Source: an uncultured Phocaeicola sp. (GTDB taxonomy: Bacteria > Bacteroidota > Bacteroidia > Bacteroidales > Bacteroidaceae). From it: a stretch of 64,000 nt of DNA. Both the position numbers and the translations under genes were made by a program. The notes under the pieces were generated by a model that was not told where the DNA came from, made no database searches, and was given only the letters and a program-made list of their open reading frames with translations. Shown here in pieces: positions 1 to 9,091 of this stretch (positions are counted from its first letter, which is position 1; every line of letters begins with the position of its first letter). The stretch spans positions 14,259-78,258 of the forward strand of contig CAUBDX010000009.1 of assembly GCA_958434805.1 (NCBI GenBank). Direction: 5' to 3'.

Positions 1-2601
1 GGTCTCTTCACGGGTAATACCACCAAAGTCGTACCCAAAACCTTTGGGAAGTGCCTGTACGGCAGTTTCCTGAACGGCACGGATGGCATCACCGGTACTA
101 TACCCTTCGGCAGGCATTGCATTTACAGCAATAGAATTGAACATATTGAAACGGCTCAGCGATTCTGCCCCATAACTGCGGGTCAATGTCACAAACTGGC
201 TGAGAGGAGCCATCTCGCCATTAGACATACGCACAAAGATATTATTCAACGAGCTTTCATCCACACGATACTTCGGATCTGCCTGAATCATAACCTTATA
301 TACTTTAGAGAAACGATTAAAATTTGAAACATACTGCCCACCATAATAGCCGGACAATGTGCTTAGCACAGCATCCGGAGTGATACCGGCACGCTTACAT
401 TTGGACGCATCCACTTCTACCGTCCATTGCGGATAACGGATATCAAAAGTAGAGTATGCCATCGCGATCTCGGGACGTTGGTTCAGAGCACCCAGATATT
501 GTTGAGTGGTATTGAAGAAAGTGCCCACATCACCACCTTGTTTATCCTGCATATGGAGTTCCAACGCATTACCCATACCATACCCCGGAATCATACCCGG
601 AGAAATAGCAAATATACTGGCATCCTTGATGTCTGCCGTACGGCCATATACCTGTCCGATTACTGCCTGAACATCATTTTCCTTTCCTTCACGCTCATCC
701 CAAGGTTTCAGTTTCAGAATCAACATACCAAAAGAGTTACCCTGTCCGGCTAGCAGACCATAACCTGCCACACGCTGCACATGCAGCACCTGAGGAATAT
801 CCATCATGCGCTTTTCAATACGCATCATTACGTCATTAGTCGTTTTCAATGAACTACCTGCCGCCGTGCTGACATTCACAAATACAACCCCCTGGTCTTC
901 ATCAGGCACCAAACTGGTTTTAGTTGTATTCATCAAGAAAGCCAATAGTACTACCGAGGCCGCAAGAAGTGTCCATACCATCCATTTGCGTTTGATAAAG
1001 AACAATACCCCTTTCTTATATCGTTCAATCATTGCATCGAAAGCAGCATTGAACGCTTTACGGAAACGTGCTGCAAAATTGTTTTTTTCCGTTCCATCCT
1101 CATTGATATACGGTTTCAAGAACAAAGCACACAGCGCCGGACTCAAAGTCAGTGCATTGACGGCAGAGATACCTACGGCAACCGCCATAGTCAAACCAAA
1201 CTGAGTATAGAAAGTACCCGAAGTTCCACTCATAAACGAAACCGGAATAAACACAGCCATAAATACCAACGAAGAAGAGATGACCGCATTGCTAATCCCC
1301 TTCATCGCATCAATACTAGCCATATAAGAAGAACGATATCCCACATCAAAACGCGCCTGCACCGCCTCGACGACAACAATGGCATCATCCACCACCGTAC
1401 CGATCACCAACACCAAAGCAAACAGGGTAATCAGGTTGATACTGAATCCTGCTATGGACATAAAAGCAAATGTACCAATCAAGGACACGATGATCCCCAC
1501 CAACGGAATAATAGTAGAACGGATATCCTGCAAAAATACATATACAATTAAGATTACCAAAAAAATGGCCTCGAACAAGGTTTTTATCACCTCATGGATA
1601 GATGCATACAAAAAGTCATTGGAGCTCATAACCTGAACCATCTCCACCCCTTTGGGCAGATCCTTCCTTGCTTCTTCCAAAAAGGCATCAATATTATTGT
1701 TTACTTCTGTCGCATTCGATCCTGCCGTCTGAAAAATCATACAGGAAATACCAGGATGACCATTCATAGCCCCATGATAGGCATAGCTTTCCTCGCCCAT
1801 CTCTATATCGGCAATTTCTTTCAGCTTCAACACTTCGCCATTATCCGAAGACCGGATCACAATTTCCCCAAACTCTTCCGGAGTAATCAGACGCCCTTTA
1901 TACTTCATTGTATATTGATAAGTTTCATCAGAGTTTTCTCCGAATGAACCGGTAGCCGATTCAATATTCTGTTCAGCCAACACTTGGGTCACATCCGATG
2001 GAATCAATTTATACTGGGCCATCACGTCAGGCTTCATCCAGATACGCATACTATAGTCACCCCCCATAATCATCATATCACCCACACCCTGGATACGAAG
2101 AATAGCAGGTTTCAAGTTAATACTGATATAGTTGGACAAGAATTTCTCATCATACGAATCATCCGGACTATATAGTGAGAACATCTGCAAAATACTGGTC
2201 TGCCGCTTTGAGGTAGTCACACCCACCTGCGTTACTTCTGCCGGTAACTGTCCGGTTGCCTTCGATACACGGTTCTGCACATTGACCGCTGCCATATCGG
2301 GGTCTGTCCCTTGTTTAAAATACACAGTGATATCCACAACTCCGGCATTTGAAGCGGTAGAAGTCATATAAGTCATATTTTCCACACCGTTAATCGCTTC
2401 CTCCAACGGAGCGATAACACTCTTCTGAAGAGTTTCCGCACTGGCACCAAAATAAGAGGTACTTACCTGAATGGTAGGCGGAGCAATATCAGGATATTGT
2501 TCGACGGGCAAAGTGAACAGCCCGATGATACCCACTACCACTATCGAAATAGAAATAACAGCCGACAGGATGGGGCGTTCTATAAAGGTTCTTAAATTCA
2601 T
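1..2601 (-). CDS. RND efflux pump inner-membrane transporter (HAE1/AcrB family), 3' end cut off
   Basis: The reverse strand reads open from an ATG at 2601 to the window edge, giving 867 residues of a family that usually has about 1030-1080, so the C-terminus lies outside. The N-terminus starts MNLRTFIERPILS, followed by a first membrane helix and the porter-domain segment FTLPVEQYPDIAPPTI, both typical of AcrB/MexB proton-driven drug pumps. The membrane stretch near residues 330-470 contains the VVDDAIVVVEA segment, the usual site of the proton-relay acidic residues. The start lies 8 bp after the stop of the membrane fusion protein gene, so the two form one operon. An outer-membrane TolC-like gene probably follows off the left edge. 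Substrates cannot be predicted. Confidence 0.95.
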   Translation of the reverse strand, partial: MNLRTFIERPILSAVISISIVVVGIIGLFTLPVEQYPDIAPPTIQVSTSYFGASAETLQKSVIAPLEEAINGVENMTYMTSTASNAGVVDITVYFKQGTDPDMAAVNVQNRVSKATGQLPAEVTQVGVTTSKRQTSILQMFSLYSPDDSYDEKFLSNYISINLKPAILRIQGVGDMMIMGGDYSMRIWMKPDVMAQYKLIPSDVTQVLAEQNIESATGSFGENSDETYQYTMKYKGRLITPEEFGEIVIRSSDNGEVLKLKEIADIEMGEESYAYHGAMNGHPGISCMIFQTAGSNATEVNNNIDAFLEEARKDLPKGVEMVQVMSSNDFLYASIHEVIKTLFEAIFLVILIVYVFLQDIRSTIIPLVGIIVSLIGTFAFMSIAGFSINLITLFALVLVIGTVVDDAIVVVEAVQARFDVGYRSSYMASIDAMKGISNAVISSSLVFMAVFIPVSFMSGTSGTFYTQFGLTMAVAVGISAVNALTLSPALCALFLKPYINEDGTEKNNFAARFRKAFNAAFDAMIERYKKGVLFFIKRKWMVWTLLAASVVLLAFLMNTTKTSLVPDEDQGVVFVNVSTAAGSSLKTTNDVMMRIEKRMMDIPQVLHVQRVAGYGLLAGQGNSFGMLILKLKPWDEREGKENDVQAVIGQVYGRTADIKDASIFAISPGMIPGYGMGNALELHMQDKQGGDVGTFFNTTQQYLGALNQRPEIAMAYSTFDIRYPQWTVEVDASKCKRAGITPDAVLSTLSGYYGGQYVSNFNRFSKVYKVMIQADPKYRVDESSLNNIFVRMSNGEMAPLSQFVTLTRSYGAESLSRFNMFNSIAVNAMPAEGYSTGDAIRAVQETAVQALPKGFGYDFGGITREET

Positions 2602-2609
2602 AGTCTTTC

Positions 2610-3725
2610 TTAATTCTGTTTTACTTTAATGGGAGTACCTTCACGCAGCAAACCTACGCCTTCCGCTACAATGACATCCCCCTCTTTCAATCCATCGTTC
2701 ACGATATATTCCTGTCCTCCATTTACACGGGTCACACTGACAGGAGCTGATTGTGTCTTGCCGTCCACGACTTTATATACGTATGTAATATCCTGAATTT
2801 CAAAAGTGGTAGCCTGAGGAATAACCAAACTTCCTTTCATCGTAACCGGAAGAATCACATTTCCCGATGTTCCGCTATACAGCAACCCATTCTTATTCGG
2901 GAATACGGCACGCAGACTTGCGGTACCCGTATTACGGTCTACCACCCCACTGATGGTTTCAATGCGTCCCTTTTCGCCATACATAGACTTGTCATTCAAT
3001 TGCAGTTCCACTTCCGGCATATTTTTCAACGCTTCTGCTTTGGAACCATATTGACGGGTCAGAGCCAACAATTGATTTTCAGTCATCGAAAAGTAGACAT
3101 ACATATCCGAATTATCAGAAACCGTAGTCAACGGTTGTGGCAAACTGGCACTAACCAATGTACCTACCCGATAAGGCAATGTACCAATCACCCCATCCGA
3201 AGGACTTTTCACTTCTGTATACGAAAGGTCATTGCGGGCACTCACCTCCTGCGCTTTCGCCTGGGCCAACTGGGCCTTGGCAGTAAGCCATGAGTTTTCT
3301 GCCGTCCTCAAATCAAATTCAGAAACTACTTTCTTTGCAAACAATTCTTTCTTGCTATCGTATGTCAACTGTGCTGTTGCCAGTCCGGCTTTCGCCGATT
3401 CCACATTGGCGACAGCTGTTTCCAATGCCGCCTTATAAGGCACTTGGTCAATAATAAATAAGACTTGCCCTTTACGCACTGCCTGTCCTTCCTCCACACA
3501 AAGCCGGGTAAGGAAACCGGAAACTTGCGGATAAATATCAATATCCTGGCGGCCACGGATCGTAGCCGAATAAGTAGTAGACAAAACTTTGTCCGACGGT
3601 GATACCTTTAATACCGCATACTCCGCCTCCATTTGTGCAACAGGCGCCTGTTTACACGACGCTGTCAAAGCAGCACAACCAACCAATACCATTAGTCGCA
3701 TCCATTTTTTGTTCAATGTCATCAT
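2610..3725 (-). CDS. RND efflux periplasmic adaptor (membrane fusion protein, AcrA/MexA family)
   Basis: This 371-residue protein would link the inner-membrane RND pump to an outer-membrane channel. The N-terminus is a lipoprotein signal ending in a lipobox (ALTASC, Cys about residue 24). Next come a barrel-sandwich (lipoyl-like) half domain around IYPQVSGFLTRL, an alpha-helical hairpin of about residues 95-165 rich in Ala, Gln and Lys, the second lipoyl half (SPSDGVIGTLPYRVGT) and a beta-barrel domain. It is the first gene of the operon, with a Bacteroides -7 box 25 bp upstream of its start. The divergent AraC-type gene is the natural candidate regulator. Confidence 0.95.
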   Translation of the reverse strand: MMTLNKKWMRLMVLVGCAALTASCKQAPVAQMEAEYAVLKVSPSDKVLSTTYSATIRGRQDIDIYPQVSGFLTRLCVEEGQAVRKGQVLFIIDQVPYKAALETAVANVESAKAGLATAQLTYDSKKELFAKKVVSEFDLRTAENSWLTAKAQLAQAKAQEVSARNDLSYTEVKSPSDGVIGTLPYRVGTLVSASLPQPLTTVSDNSDMYVYFSMTENQLLALTRQYGSKAEALKNMPEVELQLNDKSMYGEKGRIETISGVVDRNTGTASLRAVFPNKNGLLYSGTSGNVILPVTMKGSLVIPQATTFEIQDITYVYKVVDGKTQSAPVSVTRVNGGQEYIVNDGLKEGDVIVAEGVGLLREGTPIKVKQN

Positions 3726-3749
3726 ATTCCAATCTTTTTAAATTCGGGG

Positions 3750-3757
3750 CAAAGGTA
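3750..3757 (-). promoter_or_regulatory. Bacteroides -7 promoter box for the RND efflux operon
   Basis: The reverse strand reads TACCTTTG, a perfect match to the TAnnTTTG -7 consensus of the primary Bacteroides sigma factor, just upstream of the adaptor start at 3725. The 147-bp gap to the divergent AraC-type gene leaves room for an operator, but no clear dyad was found. Confidence 0.7.
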
Positions 3758-3872
3758 GTTGGAATTTCTCATCCCCAAGCGTTCAATTCGTAGCGGCAAA
3801 TGTTCAAAACAGGAACAAACAACTCATTATATCAAAAAAAACATTTAAATTCGCGTCAAAATAAGAACAAGA

Positions 3873-4703
3873 ATGGAAATTTTACACACCACTAATGAAG
3901 AGCCCTTTGTATCGGGGACCGGCCACTTTGCCGGCTGGGCGAACCGTTTGATGAAGCTAGAAGACACGGCTATCCTTTTCTGCCGGGAGGGACATGCGCA
4001 TATCATGATTGATTTGCAGGAGTATGAGCTGGCGCCTAATACGCAAGTAGTTTTGCTGCCGGACACAATTGTCAATTTCACCAATATCAGCCCCGATTTC
4101 ACCATCTCATATATCGCTTTCTCGCGCATATTGTTTCAAGAAGTGACGGCGCGCCTTGACCTTTCCTTCTTCCGTTTCCTCAAGGAGAACCCTTGCGTAA
4201 CCCTTCCTGAGGAGCGCACGCGGAGCATCAACGGGCTTGCTTCGGGCATTGAAGACCTTTATCACGACCGGGACAACTGTTTCCGCCAGCAAATCCTGAA
4301 GAATTATATCCAGAGTTTCCTGTTGGATATCTACGACAAGACTCATCGCCTGTTTCTCATGAAACGTCCCGAAGGTATCAGCCGGCAGGAAGAGCTGTTC
4401 AAGCGGTTTATCCAGTTGGTACACAAGCATTGCACCACCCAGCGTGAAGTCTCTTTTTATGCCAACAAGTTGTTTATCACTCCCAGATACTTATCTACTG
4501 TGATACAGAATGTGACAAACACCACCGCCAAAAGCATCATAGACAAGCATGTCATTCTGGAAATCAAAGTGTTATTGAAATCAACGAACTTAAGCGTGCA
4601 GGAAATATCCAATCAGCTTTGCTTTCCGGACCAGTCCTTCTTTGGGCGTTATTTCAAGAAGCATACGGGGCTGTCGCCTTTGCAGTATAGAAACCAGAAT
4701 TGA
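3873..4703 (+). CDS. AraC-family transcriptional regulator
   Basis: This 276-residue protein has an N-terminal cupin-like sensing region (about residues 1-150) and a C-terminal AraC/XylS double helix-turn-helix (about residues 175-276). The second recognition helix ends with the family hallmark: FPDQSFFGRYFKKHTGLSP, followed by QYRNQN. It is transcribed away from the RND efflux operon, with the two starts 147 bp apart, so it probably controls that operon in response to an unknown ligand. The gene is somewhat richer in GC than its surroundings. Its stop codon immediately abuts a tandem palindrome array at 4703. The family call is firm; the regulated target is inference from position. Confidence 0.92.
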   Translation: MEILHTTNEEPFVSGTGHFAGWANRLMKLEDTAILFCREGHAHIMIDLQEYELAPNTQVVLLPDTIVNFTNISPDFTISYIAFSRILFQEVTARLDLSFFRFLKENPCVTLPEERTRSINGLASGIEDLYHDRDNCFRQQILKNYIQSFLLDIYDKTHRLFLMKRPEGISRQEELFKRFIQLVHKHCTTQREVSFYANKLFITPRYLSTVIQNVTNTTAKSIIDKHVILEIKVLLKSTNLSVQEISNQLCFPDQSFFGRYFKKHTGLSPLQYRNQN

Positions 4704-4790
4704 CTACTGCATAGTAGTGGGTGCATTACTATGCAGTAGTTGGGCAACTACTATGCGGTAAATGCTTCATTACCCTATAGTAGTTGAGAA
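4703..4790. repeat. Four tandem 22-bp imperfect palindromic repeats
   Basis: Four units start at 4703, 4725, 4747 and 4769 with an exact 22-bp period. The best units carry a core close to ACTACTnnnnAGTAGT (first: ACTACTGCATAGTAGT). Units 1 and 2 are reverse complements over 14 bp (4703-4716 with 4727-4740), so the transcript could form a strong 14-bp hairpin with a 10-nt loop. The other two units are more diverged. The array begins at the last base of the AraC-type gene's stop codon and precedes the aldolase terminator. It could be a terminator-like structure, a binding array or an intergenic repeat. Confidence 0.8.
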
Positions 4791-4818
4791 CCCTTCAGCG
4801 TTTATGACGGATAAAGTA

Positions 4819-4850
4819 AAAGGCTGCCTTCACCTCCGAAAGCAGCCTTT
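4819..4850 (-). terminator. Intrinsic terminator of the aldolase gene
   Basis: Nine-bp perfect arms AAAGGCTGC (4819-4827) and GCAGCCTTT (4842-4850) surround a 14-nt loop. On the reverse strand the stem is followed by a T-rich tract, 24 bp past the aldolase stop. It could also act for transcripts arriving from the left. Confidence 0.85.
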
Positions 4851-4874
4851 ACCTTATTATATAGGATGAATTAA

Positions 4875-5879
4875 TTATTCAGCCAATTTATTGTCTGAAC
4901 CCAGCACGTTAATAATTTTGTGCTTGTACAGTTTTTCCATATTGTCACGAGCCGGACCTAAGTACTTACGCGGGTCGAATTCTGCCGGTTTTTCAGCAAA
5001 AGTCTGACGGATAGCAGCAGTCATAGCCAAACGAGAGTCTGAGTCAATGTTGATTTTGCAAACAGCAGACTTGGCAGCCTTGCGCAATTCTTCTTCAGGG
5101 ATACCGATAGCAGCCTTCAATGCACCACCATACTTGTTGATTGTTTCAACTTCTTCCTGAGGAACTGATGAAGAACCGTGAAGAACGATGGGGAATCCCG
5201 GAAGTTTTTCCATTACAGCATCCAATACTTCGAATGCCAAAGGAGGAGGAACCATACGACCTGTAGCAGGATCAATGTGGCACTGTTCCGGAGTAAATTT
5301 GTATGCACCGTGAGAAGTACCGATAGAGATAGCCAATGAGTCGCAACCTGTACGAGTAGCAAAATCAATTACTTCTTCAGGGTCAGTATAAGTATGATGA
5401 TCAGAAGAAACTTCATCTTCCACACCGGCCAATACACCCAATTCACCTTCTACAGTTACATCAAACTGATGAGCGTAGTCAACCACCTTCTTAGTCAAAG
5501 CAACGTTTTCTTCGTAAGGCAGGTGAGAACCGTCGATCATTACAGAAGAGAAACCTGAGTCGATACAGCTCTTGCAAGTTTCGAAAGTATCTCCGTGGTC
5601 AAGGTGAAGAACGATTTCAGGTTTTGCACAACCTAATTCTTTTGCATATTCTACAGCACCCTGAGCCATGTAACGCAACAAAGTAGCGTTAGCATACTGA
5701 CGAGCACCTTTTGAAACCTGCAAAATAACCGGAGATTTTGTTTCTACTGCAGCTTTGATGATAGCCTGCATCTGTTCCATATTGTTGAAGTTGAATGCAG
5801 GAATTGCATATCCACCTTTGATAGCCTTAGCAAACATATCTCTAGTGTTTACCAGACCTAAATCTTTGTAATTAACCAT
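4875..5879 (-). CDS. fba: Class II fructose-bisphosphate aldolase
   Basis: The enzyme interconverts fructose 1,6-bisphosphate with dihydroxyacetone phosphate and glyceraldehyde 3-phosphate in cytoplasmic glycolysis and gluconeogenesis. The 334-residue protein starts MVNYKDLGLV. The frame is open 96 bases further upstream, but that stretch contains the promoter and encodes no family sequence, so the ATG at 5879 is preferred. The class II zinc and catalytic motif HLDHGDT is at residues 92-98, IDGSHLPYEENV follows, and the later VLHGSSSVP segment holds another metal or phosphate-binding region. It is a single-gene transcript with its own promoter and terminator. Confidence 0.96.
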   Translation of the reverse strand: MVNYKDLGLVNTRDMFAKAIKGGYAIPAFNFNNMEQMQAIIKAAVETKSPVILQVSKGARQYANATLLRYMAQGAVEYAKELGCAKPEIVLHLDHGDTFETCKSCIDSGFSSVMIDGSHLPYEENVALTKKVVDYAHQFDVTVEGELGVLAGVEDEVSSDHHTYTDPEEVIDFATRTGCDSLAISIGTSHGAYKFTPEQCHIDPATGRMVPPPLAFEVLDAVMEKLPGFPIVLHGSSSVPQEEVETINKYGGALKAAIGIPEEELRKAAKSAVCKINIDSDSRLAMTAAIRQTFAEKPAEFDPRKYLGPARDNMEKLYKHKIINVLGSDNKLAE

Positions 5880-5920
5880 TGTTCTAATATTTATAATTGT
5901 TAGTGAATTAAATTCCACTG

Positions 5921-5928
5921 CAAAAGTA
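5921..5928 (-). promoter_or_regulatory. fba: -7 box of the aldolase promoter
   Basis: The reverse strand reads TACTTTTG, matching TAnnTTTG, 41 bp upstream of the chosen start. It lies inside the apparent upstream extension of the reading frame, which argues against the longer protein. Confidence 0.7.
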
Positions 5929-6122
5929 ATCATAAATGCGCTAACTATGGCAAGTTCACACCAAAAATATCTCATAAAAAATGATTTTATTAACTATTTT
6001 CTTCACTAAAACATACAAACTGATTATATTGTAATGTCTACCTTACAATACTATAAAAGAAGAAAATAAGGCTTTTAGAAGAAAAAACAGCCCGAAGTTT
6101 TTTCTATTTCAAAGAAAAGCAG

Positions 6123-6130
6123 TATCTTTG
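6123..6130 (+). promoter_or_regulatory. rpmE2: -7 box of the L31 promoter
   Basis: TATCTTTG matches TAnnTTTG about 80 bp before the L31 start. The 331-bp gap between aldolase and L31 holds this promoter and the divergent aldolase promoter; the rest is AT-rich without a recognised gene. Confidence 0.7.
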
Positions 6131-6210
6131 CGGTCCAAAATGGACCATTACACCCAATATTGTTTACCAGACAAGTAAAAAAAATAATAACAATAAAATA
6201 ATATACAGAA

Positions 6211-6465
6211 ATGAAAAAAGGTATTCATCCTGAAAACTATCGTCCCGTAGTATTCAAAGACATGTCAAACGGTGATGTATTTTTGTCACGTTCAACTTGT
6301 AGCACAAAAGAAACCATCGAATTCGAAGGTGAAACTTATCCGTTGGTAAAACTGGAAATTTCTAATACATCACACCCGTTCTACACTGGTAAATCCAAGT
6401 TAGTAGATACAGCTGGTCGTGTAGACAAGTTCATGAGCCGCTACGGCAACCGTATGAAAAAGTAA
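6211..6465 (+). CDS. rpmE2: 50S ribosomal protein L31 type B (zinc-free form)
   Basis: This 84-residue protein belongs to the large ribosomal subunit. It opens [19 protein letters not shown] and ends with the conserved [13 protein letters not shown]. The length and the insertion after residue 40 are those of type B L31, and the paired cysteines (CxxC) that bind zinc in type A are absent; Cys30 is the only cysteine. Type B proteins can therefore work when zinc is scarce. No zinc-responsive operator was recognised, so this may be the only L31 of the organism. It is transcribed alone and followed by a strong terminator. Confidence 0.96.
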   Translation: MKKGIHPENYRPVVFKDMSNGDVFLSRSTCSTKETIEFEGETYPLVKLEISNTSHPFYTGKSKLVDTAGRVDKFMSRYGNRMKK

Positions 6466-6493
6466 TTTGTAACTTATACATAAGTTCCAAAAT

Positions 6494-6527
6494 AAAAGGC
6501 TGCAACCCGATAAGTTTGCAGCCTTTT
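6494..6527. terminator. Bidirectional terminator between L31 and DUF3256 genes
   Basis: Eleven-bp perfect arms AAAAGGCTGCA (6494-6504) and TGCAGCCTTTT (6517-6527) give U-rich tails on both strands. It sits between two convergent genes and shares its core with the aldolase terminator at 4819. Confidence 0.88.
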
Positions 6528-6549
6528 ATTTTATCATACGTATCCACCT

Positions 6550-7200
6550 TTATTTCAAAGATACATCATTATACTTTCCCCCCTTCCATTCATACACTAC
6601 AGGTTCTTTCCTGATGTATACAACCAATTTTTCCCGTTCCGTCTTTGCCAGATAATCCGGAGTAGTATAAGTAAAAGAAATAATAGGTTTGTCTTCTGAT
6701 AAAGTGGCTTTCACCAACTCCATATCCGCCTTCTCTCTAATCGCGGCATAAGCCTCATCGGTCAGCGTATCCACCGGCAGATAAAAAGCCCCGACGGAGG
6801 GAAGCTGAATAAAATCCTCCTTCGCCAGTTGCTGCCAGTCCGTATTATAAAAACGAACTTCACTATCACAAGCCGGACCGCAAACAGTATTCACTACACA
6901 AATCACCTTTACAGAATCATTCAAGGGTAACAGTTTCATTTCCATAGAACTACTTCCGGTGGTTTGCAGAAACAAATAATCATCCGTCAGTCTTTTCAGT
7001 TCAGATACTTTGCCAAAACGATTTTTCACTTCCGCTTTCATATTGCTTGCCAGAAAATCCACACAATCCTCACGATTTACCTTTGTCAATAAAGGAGCCA
7101 CCGAATCGGGCATGGCAATAAAAAGAGTTTTCATATCCTGAGCGTACAATGAAAGCCCACATAACAGCATACCTATTACAAACAATGTCTTTTTCATCAC
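6550..7200 (-). CDS. Secreted DUF3256 family protein
   Basis: This 216-residue protein of unknown function begins with a signal peptide (MMKKTLFVIGMLLCGLSLYA, cleavage probably before QDMK). The mature part is soluble, with the sequence TLFIAMPDSVAPLLTKVNRED near the N-terminus, which I recognise as the DUF3256 pattern of Bacteroidales. Two cysteines in VCGPACDS around residue 110 could form a disulfide in the periplasm. It is convergent with L31 and divergent from the phenylacetate-CoA ligase gene, and probably monocistronic. No function is proposed. Confidence 0.82.
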   Translation of the reverse strand: MMKKTLFVIGMLLCGLSLYAQDMKTLFIAMPDSVAPLLTKVNREDCVDFLASNMKAEVKNRFGKVSELKRLTDDYLFLQTTGSSSMEMKLLPLNDSVKVICVVNTVCGPACDSEVRFYNTDWQQLAKEDFIQLPSVGAFYLPVDTLTDEAYAAIREKADMELVKATLSEDKPIISFTYTTPDYLAKTEREKLVVYIRKEPVVYEWKGGKYNDVSLK

Positions 7201-7220
7201 ATTTTCAAATTAAAATCCTC

Positions 7221-7278
7221 CAAAGATACATATTTTGTCAGCTTATTCCCAACCGCATTATATTTTTTTCTATTTTTG
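7221..7278. promoter_or_regulatory. Divergent promoter pair (DUF3256 gene / phenylacetate-CoA ligase)
   Basis: On the reverse strand TATCTTTG at 7228-7221 serves the DUF3256 gene. On the forward strand TATTTTTG at 7271-7278 lies 33 bp before the ligase start. Both fit TAnnTTTG. Confidence 0.65.
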
Positions 7279-7310
7279 TCGGACTGATAACCAACTAAAC
7301 AGGAAATGCT

Positions 7311-8609
7311 ATGTATTTACACAAAGAGTTAGAGACCCTGACACGACCCGAAATTGAGAAACTACAATTGGAACGACTGCAAAAGACTGTCCGCCATTGC
7401 ATGAATTCCCCTTTCTATAAACAACGGTTTGCCGAAAATCATCTGAGTCCGGAAGATATCCGTTCATTGGATGATTTACAGAAAATCCCGTTTACCACCA
7501 AACAAGATCTACGTGACACTTATCCTTTCGGACTGGCGTCCGTACCTTTGGAAAAAACAGTCCGCCTTCACTCATCCAGTGGAACAACCGGAAATCCCAC
7601 TGTCATTCTGCATACCCAAAAAGACCTTGACGAATGGGCTAATGCAGTGGCCCGCTGTCTTTATATGGTAGGATTACGTCCGGGAGATATTTTCCAGAAC
7701 TCTTCCGGCTATGGAATGTTCACCGGCGGGCTGGGCTTTCAATATGGTGCTGAAAGGCTGGGAATGCTGACTGTACCTGCCGCTGCCGGAAACACCAAAC
7801 GCCAGTTGAAATTCATCTCCGATTTCGGAACCACCGCCTTGCACGCCATTCCCAGTTACGCAGCCCGTATGTACGAGGTAATGCAGGAAATGGGGATTGA
7901 TCCGCGTCGTGACACCAAATTGAGAACATTGATCATAGGAGCGGAACCTCATTCCGAAGAACAACGCCGCCGCATCGAAGATATGCTGGGTGTAAAAGCC
8001 TACAACTCTTTCGGTATGTCCGAAATGTGCGGTCCCGGTGTGGCTTTTGAATGCCAGGAACAAAACGGATTGCATATATGGGAAGACTATTATATCGTAG
8101 AAATCATCGACCCCGACACATTGGAACCTGTGCCCGAGGGTGAAGTGGGCGAACTGGTACTGACCACCATCAACCGCGAGGCGATGCCGTTATTGAGATA
8201 CCGTACCCGTGATCTGACCCGCATTCTGCCGGGGGAATGCCCCTGCGGCCGCCATCACAAACGTCTGGACAGGATGAAAGGGCGCAGCGACGATATGATT
8301 ATCCTGAAAGGGGTCAATATCTTCCCCATTCAGATTGAAACGATTTTATTGCAATTCAAAGAATTGGGCAGTGACTATCTGATCACACTCGAAACCGCCG
8401 AATCTAATGACGAAATGACTGTAGAAGTGGAATTGAGCCAACTGTTCACCGATGACTATGGACGCCTGCAAGCATTGACCCGGGAAATTACCCGCCAACT
8501 GAAAGATGAGATATTGGTTACCCCACGTGTGAAACTGGTACCCAAAGGAGCACTGCCTAAATCGGAAGGTAAAGCAGTCCGTGTGAAAGACTTACGTAAA
8601 ACCTTTTAA
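7311..8609 (+). CDS. paaK: Phenylacetate-CoA ligase family protein (adenylate-forming)
   Basis: This 432-residue cytoplasmic enzyme would activate an aryl acid with ATP and CoA. The P-loop-like AMP-binding motif SSSGTTGNPT is near residue 90, the adenylation signature SFGMSEMCGPG near 240, and the RYRTRDLTRI hinge region near 300, all typical of PaaK. The C-terminal domain contains GRSDDMIILKGVNIFP. Bacteroidales lack a complete aerobic phenylacetate pathway, so in this lineage the enzyme may act on indole- or phenyl-acetate for amino-acid metabolism; that role is inference. The ACT protein follows after 11 bp, indicating a two-gene operon. Confidence 0.93.
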   Translation: MYLHKELETLTRPEIEKLQLERLQKTVRHCMNSPFYKQRFAENHLSPEDIRSLDDLQKIPFTTKQDLRDTYPFGLASVPLEKTVRLHSSSGTTGNPTVILHTQKDLDEWANAVARCLYMVGLRPGDIFQNSSGYGMFTGGLGFQYGAERLGMLTVPAAAGNTKRQLKFISDFGTTALHAIPSYAARMYEVMQEMGIDPRRDTKLRTLIIGAEPHSEEQRRRIEDMLGVKAYNSFGMSEMCGPGVAFECQEQNGLHIWEDYYIVEIIDPDTLEPVPEGEVGELVLTTINREAMPLLRYRTRDLTRILPGECPCGRHHKRLDRMKGRSDDMIILKGVNIFPIQIETILLQFKELGSDYLITLETAESNDEMTVEVELSQLFTDDYGRLQALTREITRQLKDEILVTPRVKLVPKGALPKSEGKAVRVKDLRKTF

Positions 8610-8620
8610 AAAATAAGTTT

Positions 8621-9049
8621 ATGACTATACAACAATTATCCGTCTTCATCGAAAACAAATCGGGGACACTACAGAAAGTATTGAACTTATTGAAAGAAGC
8701 AGGCATACAGCTGATTGCCTCTACCATTGCCGATACAGTAGAGTATGGCATTTACCGTATCATCTGCTCGGAACCCAAACGCGCATACGAGACGCTGAAA
8801 GAGGCAGGAATCTCCGTGGCACTCTCCGATGTGTTCGCCATCACACTAGACAATCAGCCGGGGCGGGCGGCAGACGCCATCACCATTTTCAGTGAAGCCC
8901 AAATAGGCATTACTTATCTGTATTCCTTCCTGTTAGGAAATAAAGGCATCTTGATTTTCCGGACAGACAATCCGGACAGAGCAAGGGAAGTGATTATTCT
9001 TAATAATCTCTCTTTTGTAGCCGAAAAAGATTTATCAACACTGATTTAA
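8621..9049 (+). CDS. Tandem ACT-domain protein
   Basis: This 142-residue protein consists of two ACT domains, about residues 1-68 (MTIQQLSVFIENKSGTLQKV start) and 70-142 (VFAITLDNQPGRAADAITIF). ACT domains bind small ligands, usually amino acids, and regulate enzymes. It carries no catalytic domain. The tight link to the phenylacetate-CoA ligase gene is a recurrent arrangement in anaerobes, suggesting that it senses an aromatic amino acid or its product and modulates the ligase; this is inference. Spacing of 11 bp to the upstream gene implies co-translation. Confidence 0.9.
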   Translation: MTIQQLSVFIENKSGTLQKVLNLLKEAGIQLIASTIADTVEYGIYRIICSEPKRAYETLKEAGISVALSDVFAITLDNQPGRAADAITIFSEAQIGITYLYSFLLGNKGILIFRTDNPDRAREVIILNNLSFVAEKDLSTLI

Positions 9050-9091
9050 AGTATTCCTTGTAGGGGCGGAGCTGCGTGTCCGCCCCCACAA

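Noticed and set aside
427..2371. Several forward-strand open frames at the left end
   Set aside because: They are antisense to the RND pump gene, which reads continuously on the reverse strand with family motifs.
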